The notes: generated by a model from the letters alone, not told the origin. A stretch of 64,000 nt of DNA from Sphingobium sp. HWE2-09 (GCF_035989265.1 NZ_JAYKZX010000001.1:434001-498000), one strand, 5' to 3'. Shown: positions 1 to 9,971, counted from the stretch's first letter. Translations and numbers: made by a program.

Positions 1-294
1 TTCCACCGGATTCTGGCAGAAACATACGCTCGTTACGGCCGCCCGATCTTCATCGCCGAGACCGGCATAGAGGGCGATCCGCGCCCGACTTGGTTCGCAC
101 ATATAATGGATGAAGTCCGCCTCGCTCGATCGCTTGGTATTCCGGTGGAGGGTATCTGCTTGTACCCGATCCTTGACCACCCGGGCTGGGACGATGACCG
201 CCCATGTCCTAACGGCTTGATAGCCGATGACAGACGTCTTTATGCTCCTCTCGCCCTGGCGATGCGTGCCTTGGGGACCACCATCACCAAATAA
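1..294 (+). CDS. Glycoside hydrolase (clan A, family 1-like), C-terminal part
   Basis: The gene enters from the left edge in frame 1 and ends at TAA 292-294, so only the last 97 codons are visible. The fragment contains an IAETG motif, typical of the strand carrying the catalytic glutamate in clan-A glycosidases, and later a GICLYPILDHPGWDDD stretch like that in sphingomonad and rhizobial proteins annotated as beta-glucosidase. The true start lies outside the window. The assignment rests on remembered family style; another clan-A glycosidase is possible. Confidence 0.6.
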   Translation, partial: FHRILAETYARYGRPIFIAETGIEGDPRPTWFAHIMDEVRLARSLGIPVEGICLYPILDHPGWDDDRPCPNGLIADDRRLYAPLALAMRALGTTITK

Positions 295-528
295 TGACTG
301 TAGGATTGTGCAGAATGTGGGGCTGAGCAAAGTGCAGCCAGCCTCTCAGATCGACCTTTCGGTGTCAGGATCACGACGGCAACTGCGTAGGTACAACGTT
401 CGCGGCCAATCCCAAGGGAGGCTTGGCATCCGCGGGGCGTTTCTCCTTTGCATGCCCGCAGCTGTCCAATGCGAGTGAGCCCCATCCATTTACATGGCGA
501 ATAGCCCCTAGATTTCTGGATGCTTTGG

Positions 529-545
529 GTCCTAATTTTTAGGAC
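529..545. promoter_or_regulatory. Perfect palindrome in the 295-630 intergenic gap
   Basis: GTCCTAA, a TTT spacer and TTAGGAC form a perfect 7-bp inverted repeat. It sits in the gap between the convergent ends of the glycosidase gene and the TIGR02588 gene. No T-run follows it, so it is not a convincing intrinsic terminator; it could be an operator or a small hairpin. The rest of the gap shows no gene I can support. Confidence 0.3.
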
Positions 546-630
546 GGCGCATTGTTGAAGTCACATCTTTTATATTAAGGTGCCGTAGCTTACATCCACG
601 CCTTGACCGGCCGCGACAGCGACCATTCAA

Positions 631-1032
631 TTATGGATCCTGAAATCCGGTCGCACGGGCCGACAGCGCATAGCGTCGGGGATCATGGCTGAATAACAGG
701 GCACCGCCTGCACCGCCATGTCCCGGCACATAGTCGATCGTCGCCTGGCTACGCTCTATAATCTTCTCTCCGCGTGCCACGGTGCCTTCGACAGTCAGAG
801 CGGCTGCCGTGCCATCGGCGCGGTTGATTGCCTCGAATGCCACCATGTACCCCGATGCCGATTGCCGGATCGCGCCGAGCTTGATTTCTATCGATGGAGG
901 CTCAGACTCCCGCTCGCGTAAAGCCTCGCGACCGATAACGAAGACAAGTGCAACTATCAAGGCAAGGCCGATCGCCGCTGCCACCCATTCGAGCATAGGC
1001 GTCTCGCTTTGTTCGACCTTGCGCGTCATCAT
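631..1032 (-). CDS. TIGR02588 family protein
   Basis: This 133-residue protein has one N-terminal membrane segment (about residues 13-33, EWVAAAIGLALIVALVFVIG) followed by a soluble domain. It matches my recollection of TIGR02588, a family of unknown function always found beside TIGR02587. It follows that gene by 6 nt, and the AGGAGG ribosome site overlaps the upstream gene's stop. Two ATGs are adjacent (1032 and 1029); the spacing favours the second. The soluble part is probably periplasmic. No catalytic motif is visible. Confidence 0.75.
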   Translation of the reverse strand: MMTRKVEQSETPMLEWVAAAIGLALIVALVFVIGREALRERESEPPSIEIKLGAIRQSASGYMVAFEAINRADGTAAALTVEGTVARGEKIIERSQATIDYVPGHGGAGGALLFSHDPRRYALSARATGFQDP

Positions 1033-1038
1033 GTCCTC

Positions 1039-1887
1039 CTAGACGACAAGCCGGGCGATGGCGGCGCCGACCGCCGCTGGGAAGCCAAGCACGACCATGC
1101 TTCCTGCCATCGCTTCCAGGCTTGCGCCATCGATGCTGCCGAATGTCCAGAGTATATAGAGGCTGACTATCGCAGCAATACCGTATCCGGGGACGGTGAA
1201 GGCGAGAAACAGCCGTCCGCTGCGATAGCCCTCTGGCTGTTCCTTCTGTCCAGCGAGTCCGACCGCGTAAACGAGCGCATGCAGCACCAAAATCGACGCT
1301 GCCAGCAAGACCAGGCTGTGCCACGGACTCATCTTGAAACCGATTAACCTGATCTCTTCGGTCGGCGCCATGTTGAACGCCAGGAAAAGCGCGCCAGCAA
1401 GCATCAGGAACAACTGCCCGCCATAGCCGTCGGCGCGAGCTTCCTGATCTTCGTCATCCTCGTTTTGGCCAGTGCTCAGTTGCTTGCGCGCCAAAATCGC
1501 ACCGAAGCTCGCCGGTACAGACTGGACGGCAACCATCCCTGCCAGTTCGTTGATCGGCGTGTCCAGCCCAACCAGTCCGAACAGGCCAAGCACGGCGGCA
1601 GCGGCGATGATGCCAACCGCATATGCGGCCAAAGCATCGAGCAAGTCCTCGGGCAAGCTATGGGTGCGCTCAAACCCGCCAAAGCGCGAGAGGGCGATCA
1701 GAATGCAGAAATTAAGCAGCAGAAACAACAGAAGACGCAGAGGATGGGTCGTGACGCCAAGCGACCACATTTCCATTGTCATGAGCAGAGGAAGGCCAAA
1801 GATGACCGCACCGCCAAACGCACGCGCGATGCCGACAGCATATGCTCTATTGCCCGAATCCGCCCACATATGTCCCTGTTCTTTCAT
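1039..1887 (-). CDS. TIGR02587 family integral membrane protein
   Basis: A hydrophobic protein of 282 residues with about seven membrane segments and a charged loop (NEDDEDQEARADGY) in the middle, as expected for TIGR02587, the constant partner of TIGR02588. The chosen start at 1887 forms an ATGA overlap with the stop of the SirB1-like gene, which suggests translational coupling; a second ATG lies at 1869. The frame stays open further upstream, but that would overlap the neighbouring gene heavily. Function is unknown. Confidence 0.75.
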   Translation of the reverse strand: MKEQGHMWADSGNRAYAVGIARAFGGAVIFGLPLLMTMEMWSLGVTTHPLRLLLFLLLNFCILIALSRFGGFERTHSLPEDLLDALAAYAVGIIAAAAVLGLFGLVGLDTPINELAGMVAVQSVPASFGAILARKQLSTGQNEDDEDQEARADGYGGQLFLMLAGALFLAFNMAPTEEIRLIGFKMSPWHSLVLLAASILVLHALVYAVGLAGQKEQPEGYRSGRLFLAFTVPGYGIAAIVSLYILWTFGSIDGASLEAMAGSMVVLGFPAAVGAAIARLVV

Positions 1888-2528
1888 GGCGAAGCTGGTG
1901 GTGCAAGCACGCCTGCCGCCTCGCCGAGCACAAAGCGAAAAGCCCGCAAATGCCGCGATATTCCTACAACCCGTTTCACGGTGGCCGTTCGTTCGGATCT
2001 GGAAAGACGATCGAGCATCGCGCTGATTCGCGCCCGCCGTTCGCTTTCCCGCGTGATTTCCAGCATCGCGCTCAGGCTGGTACGAGCGCCACCCACTTTG
2101 CCGTGGGTCAGATGAAGCCGGGCCAGTTCCCACCATCCTGCACCATGATCGGGCGCGATGATGGTCATGCGTTCATAGAGGATGGATGCGCGTACAGTAT
2201 CGCCGGCTTGTTCCGCGCGCATAGCCTGGTTGAGCAGCAGACGAACCAGGGTTATCCGATTGGACATGGGGGCAATATCATATGCACGCATCCCACCACC
2301 CGGACCCACAGCGCGATCCAGCAAAGCGGCATAGTCGTCCGCCTCTATCAGCGCGCCGCCGTGAAACGGGTCGATCAGCGCGGTTGAGTCCTCTGGCCCC
2401 ACGCGCACCAAAATATGGCTGGGCGTGTTGAGCACATCCGCCTGCCATCCCAGTCGCCGGGCGATGGCGACATAGAGAATGGAAAGGCTCACAGGCAGGC
2501 CTCTTCGGCGATCAAGGACGCGGATCAT
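1884..2528 (-). pseudogene. SirB1-like transglutaminase-fold/TPR protein with damaged 5' end
   Basis: The frame encodes the core of the SirB1-like family (IRVLDRRRGLPVSLSILYVAIARRLGW) and a C-terminal TPR-like segment. The conserved block that normally precedes this core (RDSYDAPLNAD) is in frame just upstream of the only usable ATG. About 20 codons further upstream the frame meets a TGA, while a plausible continuation (VGFE) lies in another frame. I infer a one-base frameshift near 2595-2600. A short product from the ATG at 2528 remains possible. It is coupled to the membrane gene downstream through ATGA. Confidence 0.55.
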
Positions 2529-2731
2529 GTCGGCATTGAGCGGCGCATCGTAACTGTCGCGATAAGCGTCCGGTATTGAATTGGTATCGCTTCAAAGCCG
2601 ACTGTCGCAAAAGTCCCAGTCTTTGCCGAAAGTCGGACTGGCCGACCCGCCCTTCCAACCGAAATAGAAAATGGCTTAGGCCACGCTCGTTGCTGTGCGG
2701 TTGATCCGTACCAGCCTCTTCAAGAGCAGGC

Positions 2732-3079
2732 TCAGCTCATATCTCGACGTTCCGCCACCATCGAGATCGCGTGACGAAAATGCCAGCAGACCCGCTCTTC
2801 ACTTATGCCAAACCTGCGCGACACCTGCGCCACGGTCATTCTGCGGCCAACCACTACCGCAAGGACAGCCCGCGTCAACGGCGGCATCTGAGCCAAGGCT
2901 TCCCTTACCCGCGCGCCTGCCTCGCCGCTTCCCAGACCGATCGGTTCGGCTATGTCGCCCGGAACGCATCGCGCAAGATATCGGTCGATCCGCGCGGCAC
3001 AGCGCTTGTCGCCAGCCAGGTTTCGTAACTCAACAAGGACATAAGCGAGAAGCCGGCTGGCATGCGGGAAGAAGGACAT
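2732..3079 (-). CDS. Small sigma-70 region 4-like protein
   Basis: About 115 residues. The C-terminal half (ALAQMPPLTRAVLAVVVGRRM, then TVAQVSRRFGISEERVCWHFRHAIS) has the helix-turn-helix layout of sigma region 4. A region 2 is not evident, so it may be a truncated sigma factor or a stand-alone DNA-binding protein. The start at 3079 is chosen because the upstream extension to 3151 is rich in basic and low-complexity residues; the ribosome site is weak for either choice. Confidence 0.5.
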   Translation of the reverse strand: MSFFPHASRLLAYVLVELRNLAGDKRCAARIDRYLARCVPGDIAEPIGLGSGEAGARVREALAQMPPLTRAVLAVVVGRRMTVAQVSRRFGISEERVCWHFRHAISMVAERRDMS

Positions 3080-3309
3080 GAAGGACACTTTCGAAAGGGA
3101 TTTCTTTCCCTTTCCAATCCTCACCTCCCCTTCGGCACGTCCGGATGGCACAGTTGATAGTGGTGTCGCCGCCGTGATCCCCGATCCAGTAGCATGTGCC
3201 TAAACCGCTCTCAGCATCACGTCTCGCACTCATTCCGCACCTCCATCACCAGCCCATCCTTGCGGCAGCGATCACAGCCCGAAGGGCCGGGATCGGCGCA
3301 GCCGAGCCC

Positions 3310-3338
3310 GGCCTGCGCGGCGGCACCCCGCGCAGGCC
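3310..3338. repeat. Strong stem-loop in the 3080-3654 gap
   Basis: GGCCTGCGCGG, a 7-nt loop and CCGCGCAGGCC make a perfect 11-bp stem, with no T-run on either side. It lies between the divergent sigma-like gene and the lasso-associated sigma factor gene. A second, imperfect hairpin is at about 3475-3501. No gene in this 575-bp gap can be supported. Confidence 0.4.
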
Positions 3339-3654
3339 AGAGCGCGATGACCGCGCAGAGGGCAGCCGCCCACCCCTCCATCCTCCATTCCAACTCATAC
3401 AGCGTGCATCCCCAAAAACGTCACAAATCCTCTCTTTAGGGTTGCACTCCCACGCCATTCCGGCACATTGGGACCGCTTTCGGAAAAAGCCCGGAAGCGG
3501 GGCGTGGAAACCCCTGCGTTACAACTCGGTCACAGTTTTACTGGGGCCGGGTGGCATGCGCGCATGTCCAGCCGGCAACGGTAAAGGCGCATGCGCCTGT
3601 GTGTACGCCAGGTTTCCAACATCCGGCTTTGGCCGTCGCCCCGAGTGGACATAG

Positions 3655-4230
3655 GTGCGACGAATGGGCCAAGGCGAACGAGAAGGTCGAAGGATCGATC
3701 TTCAGATCACAAGCACCGACAGCGGCGAACGCTTCAGCTTCTCCGATTTCTACCGTCGCGAGAAACCGCGCCTGTTGCGCTTCTTCAATCGGCAGCTCGG
3801 CAACTCAGCCGACGCCGACGACCTCAGCCAGGAAACGCTGACACGCTTCGTGCGTGCCGCCCCCCACCCTGACCTGGACAGCCCCCGCGCCTACCTAACT
3901 CGAATAGCCACCAATCTCCTGCGCAATCATTCAGCGCGCGGCTCAACCCGCCTGTCGCGCCGGTCAACCGAACTGCACGACGGCGTGCATGGCGTCTCCC
4001 GGATCGACCCGCACCGCGAACTGCAAGCCCGCCAGGAACTCGCCCACTGGAGTGCCATCCTCCAGCAACTCCCCCCGCGAACCCTGGAAATTTTCCTTCT
4101 GAATCGCGTCGAAGGGTTTAGCTACCGCCAGATTGCTACCGATCTTGGGGAGCCCCTTTGGGTCATTCAGAAACATATGCTGAAGGCCATTCGCCTGATC
4201 ACCGCCCACAAGGAGGCGGACAATGACTAA
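3655..4230 (+). CDS. FecI-type ECF sigma factor of the lasso locus
   Basis: This protein (191 codons from GTG 3655, or 188 from ATG 3664) has sigma region 2 at about residues 28-95 (DFYRREKPRLLRFFNRQLGN, then ADADDLSQETLTRFVR) and region 4 at about 135-185 (LPPRTLEIFLLNRVEGFSYRQIATDLG). FecI-type factors switch on a TonB-receptor operon when the receptor reports ligand. Its stop overlaps the FecR gene by 8 bp and the receptor follows, giving the classic fecI-fecR-receptor order. I infer that it controls the receptor and isopeptidase genes here. Confidence 0.9.
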   Translation: MRRMGQGEREGRRIDLQITSTDSGERFSFSDFYRREKPRLLRFFNRQLGNSADADDLSQETLTRFVRAAPHPDLDSPRAYLTRIATNLLRNHSARGSTRLSRRSTELHDGVHGVSRIDPHRELQARQELAHWSAILQQLPPRTLEIFLLNRVEGFSYRQIATDLGEPLWVIQKHMLKAIRLITAHKEADND

Positions 4231-5224
4231 CGTCCACGAGCACATCACTGCGGAGGACAAGAAGGCCGCCCAGATCTGGGTGCTGCGCATGCTGGACGAG
4301 CCCGACCTCCATGCGCGCGGTCTCGCCGACTGGATCGCTGAGAAACCGACCCGGCAGGCCCTCTACGCCGACTTCATGAACGATGTTCAGACCGCCGGAC
4401 AGGCGGCTGCGAGCTTCCAAACCCACGCCCTGCCCCCTCGCCAGCGGCAACGCCCCTGGTGGGCCAAGCCGATGCCGGTACTGGCCGCAGCATCCATACT
4501 CGGCCTGCTGGCTTCGGCGTCCATGGTCTGGCGGAGCCCATCCCACGTCGCTCCGCATGTGCAAGAAGCCAGCCTCACGTCCTCTGTTGTCACAAGGCTG
4601 GGCGAAGTGCGTACGGTCCACCTTGCCGACGGGAGCCGCGCGATCCTCGATACCGACACGGTCCTCGGGGTGTCCATGGTAGCCGACAGCAGGACGATCA
4701 GCCTCAAGCGCGGCCGGGCACGCTTCATCGTGGCCCATGACAGCGCCCGCCCTTTCTATGTTCGAGCCGGCGGCATTCAGGTGCGTGCCACCGGCACCGT
4801 TTTTGATGTTCTGTTTCGCAATACTGTCGCGGTGCATCTCGTAGAAGGTGGCGTGGAGGTCCAGGTTTTGGCCAACGCCGCACAACCAGCAAAGACCATT
4901 GCCCTCAAGCCCGGTCAGATTCTGACGCTACGCCATGGACAAAGCCCCCAATCTCTTGTCATGCCTGCACGAAGGTCAGACCAGCAGTGGGTGAGCGGCG
5001 TGAAGAGCTTCGACAATGTGCCGATCAGGGAAGTGATCGTGGAAGCGAACAGCTATAGCGATTCCAAGATCGAACTAGTCCCGCCCAGTCTTGGCGAGCG
5101 AGAGATTTTCGCCGAGATCGACATCAGGGATATCGAGCGGGTCGCCGAAGCGATCAGTGGCTATCTCGACCTCACTATCGATCGGTCGCAAAAGCACAGA
5201 CTTATCCTCGCCTCCAAAAAATAA
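4223..5224 (+). CDS. FecR-type anti-sigma factor / regulator
   Basis: This 333-residue protein has an N-terminal cytoplasmic DUF4880-like segment (AAQIWVLRMLDEPDLHARGL), one membrane helix at about residues 81-104 and a periplasmic FecR domain (about 120-215; TRLGEVRTVHLADGSRAILDT, then TGTVFDVL and VHLVEGGVEV). The C-terminal part resembles an STN-like domain (FDNVPIREVIVEANSYSDSKIEL). Such proteins hold the sigma factor until the receptor's N-terminal domain signals through the periplasm. The 8-bp overlap with the sigma gene supports coupled expression. Confidence 0.92.
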   Translation: MTNVHEHITAEDKKAAQIWVLRMLDEPDLHARGLADWIAEKPTRQALYADFMNDVQTAGQAAASFQTHALPPRQRQRPWWAKPMPVLAAASILGLLASASMVWRSPSHVAPHVQEASLTSSVVTRLGEVRTVHLADGSRAILDTDTVLGVSMVADSRTISLKRGRARFIVAHDSARPFYVRAGGIQVRATGTVFDVLFRNTVAVHLVEGGVEVQVLANAAQPAKTIALKPGQILTLRHGQSPQSLVMPARRSDQQWVSGVKSFDNVPIREVIVEANSYSDSKIELVPPSLGEREIFAEIDIRDIERVAEAISGYLDLTIDRSQKHRLILASKK

Positions 5225-5298
5225 TCTCGGGCCGTTAGCTTCAAATCTTTCCTGCCCTGTCTTTCCCTACCGAACCTCAAAAAGAGGCGGCTTGAAAG

Positions 5299-7884
5299 AT
5301 GGGGGCAGACATGGGTTTGGCTAGGAACGCACTTCTGGGCAGCGGCGCACTGTGCATGTGCGCGGCTGCGATGCCAGCGGCGGCGCAGGATGCAAAGCGT
5401 CATTATGAATTGCCCGCGCAGTCGCTTGGCGAAGGGTTGCGGGCAATCGCCCAGGCCAACGACTATCAACTGGTCGCAGACCCCAAAGCGCTGGATGGCC
5501 GCCGTTCGCCAGCACTCAAGGGCGAATTCACCCTGGAGGAAGCCGTCGCTGTCCTTCTGGCGCGATCCGGCCTCGAGGCCGAGGTCAGGGGGCGAACCAT
5601 CATCCTGCGGGGGCGAGTTGCACCGTCGCGCTCGGAAGAGATAGACGGCGCGGCGGACAATCAGCTGTTCGTAACGGGCTCGCGCATACGGGGCGCGCAA
5701 CCGACCTCTCCCGTCATCGCCGCCTCCCGCGAGAAAATTCGTGAACTAGGACATAGCGACCTCGGATCCTACGTCCGCAATATTCCGCAGAATTTCAGCG
5801 GCGGCCAAAATCCCGGCGTTATCTCCAGCCTGCAGACCGGGTCCGAAAACACGACCTCATCGTCGGCCCTCAACCTCCGCGGCCTCGGTGCCGATGCCAC
5901 GCTGACGCTGCTCAATGGCCATCGGGTCGCCTATGATGCAGTAAGCCAGGGGATCGACATCTCCGCCATCCCGCTGGCTGCCGTCGAGCGTGTCGAGGTC
6001 GTCGCTGACGGATCGTCCGCGCTGTACGGCTCGGATGCTGTGGGCGGCGTCGCCAACATCCTGCTCCGGCGCGATTATGATGGCCTTTTGACCACAGCGC
6101 GCTTGGGCGCCGCAACCGACGGCGGCGATGTGCAGCATCAGTTCAGCGCCGTTACGGGAAGCCGCTGGTCGGGTGGCGGGTTCATGATCGCGGGCGACTA
6201 TAACAAGGCGACGGACATCACGGCTTCGCAGCGTTCCTATATGCGCTCGCGCCAGCGCAGCATGACGCTCCTGCCCTCGCAGCGTCAGGTCAGCGCGGTC
6301 CTTGCCGCGCATCAGGCGCTGGGCGATGTAGTCCAATTCGAGATCGACGCGCATTACAACCGCCATAAGTCGGTTGCCGCCCTGCCCTTCACCGCAACGG
6401 GCGATGTGACGCAACTCGGAACAATCAGCCGGCCCGACATCGAGGGCTACTCGATCAGCCCTACGGTAAAGTTCAAGCTGCCCGGAGGCTGGGAGGTTGA
6501 TGCGCGAGCCACCCGCGCGATCAGCGACAGTCAGATTATCGCCGAGATCTATTCCGGCGGGTCCCGATCAGCCGTCAATCATGTCGGCTACAGGAACGAC
6601 CTCTGGTCGGCCGAACTCAGCGGAGAAGGATCGCTTTTTGCTTTGCCGGGCGGCGACGCCCGTCTGGCCTTTGGGGCGGGGCTTAGATCCAATGGACTGG
6701 CAGCGTCGATCCAGCGCGTCATCAGAGCAACGACCACCTCCCTGCTGCGCTATACCGATGCCCAGACTGCTACCTACGCCTATGGCGAGATATTTCTGCC
6801 TGTGATCGCGGACCGCAACGATATCGCCTTCATCCATTCGCTGCAGCTGTCAGGTGCGGTCCGGTATGAGCGCTATGACGAGGTCGGCGGTCTTGCAACG
6901 CCGAAGATCGGCGTCACTTATCAACCGATCCGAGACCTCACCCTTAAAGGCAGTTGGGGCAAATCCTTCAAGGCACCGACCCTCGGCCAGCAAAACACCG
7001 TCCGGCAAGGCGCGCTGCTCGCCCCTGACTTCTACCTACCCGCGCCGCCCACCGGCCAAAATGTTCTACAGATCAGCGGCGGCAGTCGGGATCTGGAGCC
7101 TGAAAAGGCGACCACCCTGACGCTGACCGCCGAGGTCAAACCTCAGAGCATCCCAGGTCTGCGGATCGAAGGCAGCTATTTCAACGTCCGCTACAAGAAC
7201 CGTGTCATCCGGCCAATTGCGGACAGCACACAGGCATTCAGGCCGGAATATGCCGACCTAATTCTGCTTAATCCAACGCTTGACCAGGTACTGGCGGCGA
7301 CCGCTTCGCTGCCCTTGGGCGTCCAGAACCAGACTGCCGGCGCATACGATCCGGCAAACCTTGCCGCTATCATCTTCAACCAGCTCCAGAACGCTGCCGA
7401 GCAGCATATTCGGGGGGTGGATGCTACAGCCTCCTACGAATTTTCGGCGGGCGGCAGCGCGTTCAATCTCGAAGCAAATGCCAGTTATCTTAAGAGCGAT
7501 CAGAAGTTGAGCGCGGGACAGCCAACCATCATTCGCGCGGGCACAATCTTCAACCCGCCACATTGGCGGGCACGTGCCAGCGCCGGCTGGCGGCGTGGCA
7601 GCGCTGGCGCGACGCTGGCCTATAATTATACCGGCGGCACCGACGACAATCGAACCACCACAGTCTACAAAGTCTCCGGCTTCCACAGCGCGGACGCAAC
7701 GATCAGTTGGCAGCCGGAACGCAGTGGCTTTGGAGGCGGCTGGTCCTTCCTGCTTGCGGCACAGAATCTCCTTAATGAGAAGCCATCGAGGATTGCTTCG
7801 AGTGCGACCAGCCCGACTTATGACGCCACCAACTATTCGGCGATCGGTCGTCTGATCAGCCTCACCGTCTCGAAAGCCTGGTAA
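5299..7884 (+). CDS. TonB-dependent receptor with STN signalling domain (predicted lasso peptide receptor)
   Basis: An 861-residue outer-membrane receptor: signal peptide ending near AAMPAAAQ (residue ~30), STN domain (~35-100, YELPAQSLGEGLRAIAQAND), plug (~130-260, with NLRGLGADATLTLLNGHR and SSALYGSDAVGGVANILLRR) and a C-terminal barrel ending in W. The STN domain fits signalling to the FecR protein encoded just upstream. The gene is fused by TAATG to the isopeptidase gene, so import and cleavage are co-translated. That the substrate is the locus's own lasso peptide is inference from this linkage, known in astexin-type clusters. A second possible start is ATG 5311. Confidence 0.92.
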   Translation: MGADMGLARNALLGSGALCMCAAAMPAAAQDAKRHYELPAQSLGEGLRAIAQANDYQLVADPKALDGRRSPALKGEFTLEEAVAVLLARSGLEAEVRGRTIILRGRVAPSRSEEIDGAADNQLFVTGSRIRGAQPTSPVIAASREKIRELGHSDLGSYVRNIPQNFSGGQNPGVISSLQTGSENTTSSSALNLRGLGADATLTLLNGHRVAYDAVSQGIDISAIPLAAVERVEVVADGSSALYGSDAVGGVANILLRRDYDGLLTTARLGAATDGGDVQHQFSAVTGSRWSGGGFMIAGDYNKATDITASQRSYMRSRQRSMTLLPSQRQVSAVLAAHQALGDVVQFEIDAHYNRHKSVAALPFTATGDVTQLGTISRPDIEGYSISPTVKFKLPGGWEVDARATRAISDSQIIAEIYSGGSRSAVNHVGYRNDLWSAELSGEGSLFALPGGDARLAFGAGLRSNGLAASIQRVIRATTTSLLRYTDAQTATYAYGEIFLPVIADRNDIAFIHSLQLSGAVRYERYDEVGGLATPKIGVTYQPIRDLTLKGSWGKSFKAPTLGQQNTVRQGALLAPDFYLPAPPTGQNVLQISGGSRDLEPEKATTLTLTAEVKPQSIPGLRIEGSYFNVRYKNRVIRPIADSTQAFRPEYADLILLNPTLDQVLAATASLPLGVQNQTAGAYDPANLAAIIFNQLQNAAEQHIRGVDATASYEFSAGGSAFNLEANASYLKSDQKLSAGQPTIIRAGTIFNPPHWRARASAGWRRGSAGATLAYNYTGGTDDNRTTTVYKVSGFHSADATISWQPERSGFGGGWSFLLAAQNLLNEKPSRIASSATSPTYDATNYSAIGRLISLTVSKAW

Positions 7885-9971
7885 TGCTTATCTCCCTTGT
7901 CATAAGCCTTGCCGGAGCAGGTGCGGTCGCAGTCCCGGCCGCACCTGCAATTCAGGACTGTGCCACGCTTCTTAGCCCGCGCATGTCTGCAGCACGCCGC
8001 CCCATCGAAGATCGAGACTTAATCGAGCTTCTTGATATTGGCCCTATTTCGCAGATGGAGGCTGGCCCATTTTATGCAGTGTCACCCGATCACACCATGA
8101 TCGCTGTAAGTCTCCGCCGGGCGAACATCGCGCATGACGATTATTGCACAGGGATAGTCCTTGTAAATGAAAGCGGCGAGGCCACAGTCCTAGATGCCGG
8201 GCCAGGCGCGGCTTTCTTCCGTTTGGATGAATTTTACGGCACGAACGGCTTTCCCACTGGCGTTACAAAGCTGATCACGCCCCGCTGGTCTGCCGATGGT
8301 CAGCGTCTAGCCTACCTTAAATTTGAAGATGGACGTCTGCGTCTGCGCGTTTGGGAAAAGATCGGGCGAGACATTCGCTCGGTCAAGAATGATGCGGGCA
8401 ACATCGTCGACTTTCAGTTCACGCCAGGGGGCGACAGCCTAGTTTACAAGATATGGGATGAGACTCGTCAGCAAGCGACCCTGCAGACGGAGTCGAAACG
8501 GGGATACCGGTTCGACGATCGCTATTTCCCATTCGCTTCATCCATCCCCTTTCCATCTGGCGCTCCGCTCTACCGATATGAGACTGTCGACTTGATCGAT
8601 GGCCGCGTCCGGACCGCGAGCGATGCCGAAGAAGCTCTGGTATCAACAGCGAGAAGGGATGATTCCTCCTTCCAGCGCGTTCGTGCGGTCACGGTTGCAG
8701 ACGAGCCGGGTGTAGAGCGGATTGCAGCCAACATTCAAGGCAAGGAAGAACGCTGTGAAAGCCCGCTCTGCTCTCGCACTGACGGACGGCCATGGCTATC
8801 ACTAAAGGGAAAAATACGGTTTGTGCGTCGTGACGCATGGGCTGGCAGCGCTATGTCTATTTACGAATGGGCGATCGGAACCAAGGCCCCTCACCGGCTT
8901 TATTCAACGCCAGACCTGCTGCTGAACTGCGGCCCGATCGGCGAGGATGTTCTTTGCGGCAGAGAGAGTAGCATGCAACCGCGTCGTCTCGACCGCATAG
9001 ACCTGACAACCCAAAAATCCTCCACCGTCTTTGACCCAAACCCTGCCTTTGCCAATCTGATCATCGGCCGCGCTGAACGCTTGAAGTGGAAAAATGATCA
9101 GGGCGTCGAATGTTTTGGAGACCTCGTCTATCCGCCCGATTTCAGACCGGGACATCGCTATCCGTTGATCGTGGTACAATATGAAAGCCGTGGATTTCTC
9201 CGGGGCGGCACGGGCGACGAATATCCCATCCAGCTCTTCGCTCGCGAGGGCTATCTCGTCCTTAGCATGCAACGCCCGCGATCACCGTTATTTGGCAAAG
9301 GGCTGTCGTCTATGGAGAGGCAACGCCTGCAAAATGAGGGCTTTCTTGAACGTCGCGGCATCTTGTCGGCGATCGAAACCAAGGTGCGGCAACTTATCGA
9401 TATGGGACTGGCGGACCCAGACCGCATCGGTATCACAGGCCTCAGTGATGGATCTACCACCGTTCAATATGCAGCATCGCACAGCGATCTGTTCAGCGCC
9501 GCGGCCATAAGCGGCTGCTGCTGGGAACCGTCCCAGACCTGGCTGCTTGGCCCTTCTCTTCAGACCGCTTATGAACGGGTAGGATGGCCCAGATCACCAG
9601 AGGAGCAAGCCGCAAAGTGGGGGGAAATCTCCCTGGCGCGCAATGCGTCGCACATCGCCTTTCCTCTTCTCGTGCAAGCAGCAGATGGCGAGTATCTGGT
9701 TGCGCTCGAAGCCGTTCGTGCCTTGCGTGAGGCCGGCAGTCCGGTGGACCTGTTTGTCTATCCTGATGAACTGCACATCAAACGGCATCCGGCCCATAGA
9801 GCCAGCGTCTATCACCGCAACCTTTTATGGTTCGATTTCTGGCTTCGCGGAAAAAAGCCACCGGCCGACGATCCTGGCGCAGCGGAAGTCGATCGCTGGG
9901 CACTGATGCAGCAGAAGTGGAAAAATTCCAAAGCGCGAGCCTTGATCCCACGTCAACCAGGAGGGGGCTGA
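7884..9971 (+). CDS. Lasso peptide isopeptidase (S9 prolyl-oligopeptidase-like)
   Basis: A 695-residue exported serine hydrolase with a signal peptide (residues 1 to ~22), a beta-propeller region (~60-390) and a C-terminal alpha/beta-hydrolase domain. The nucleophile is Ser521 in GLSDG; Asp601 (QAADGEY) and His631 (DELHIKRH) complete the likely triad. Length and order match the AtxE family, which hydrolyses the isopeptide bond of imported lasso peptides. It starts inside the receptor stop (TAATG) and ends 10 bp from the end of the convergent cyclase gene. A general dipeptidyl peptidase is the alternative, made unlikely by context. Confidence 0.9.
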   Translation: MLISLVISLAGAGAVAVPAAPAIQDCATLLSPRMSAARRPIEDRDLIELLDIGPISQMEAGPFYAVSPDHTMIAVSLRRANIAHDDYCTGIVLVNESGEATVLDAGPGAAFFRLDEFYGTNGFPTGVTKLITPRWSADGQRLAYLKFEDGRLRLRVWEKIGRDIRSVKNDAGNIVDFQFTPGGDSLVYKIWDETRQQATLQTESKRGYRFDDRYFPFASSIPFPSGAPLYRYETVDLIDGRVRTASDAEEALVSTARRDDSSFQRVRAVTVADEPGVERIAANIQGKEERCESPLCSRTDGRPWLSLKGKIRFVRRDAWAGSAMSIYEWAIGTKAPHRLYSTPDLLLNCGPIGEDVLCGRESSMQPRRLDRIDLTTQKSSTVFDPNPAFANLIIGRAERLKWKNDQGVECFGDLVYPPDFRPGHRYPLIVVQYESRGFLRGGTGDEYPIQLFAREGYLVLSMQRPRSPLFGKGLSSMERQRLQNEGFLERRGILSAIETKVRQLIDMGLADPDRIGITGLSDGSTTVQYAASHSDLFSAAAISGCCWEPSQTWLLGPSLQTAYERVGWPRSPEEQAAKWGEISLARNASHIAFPLLVQAADGEYLVALEAVRALREAGSPVDLFVYPDELHIKRHPAHRASVYHRNLLWFDFWLRGKKPPADDPGAAEVDRWALMQQKWKNSKARALIPRQPGGG

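Noticed and set aside
5857..6414. 185-codon minus-strand frame inside the TonB receptor
   Set aside because: Falls within the plug and barrel coding sequence on the other strand and looks like no known family.
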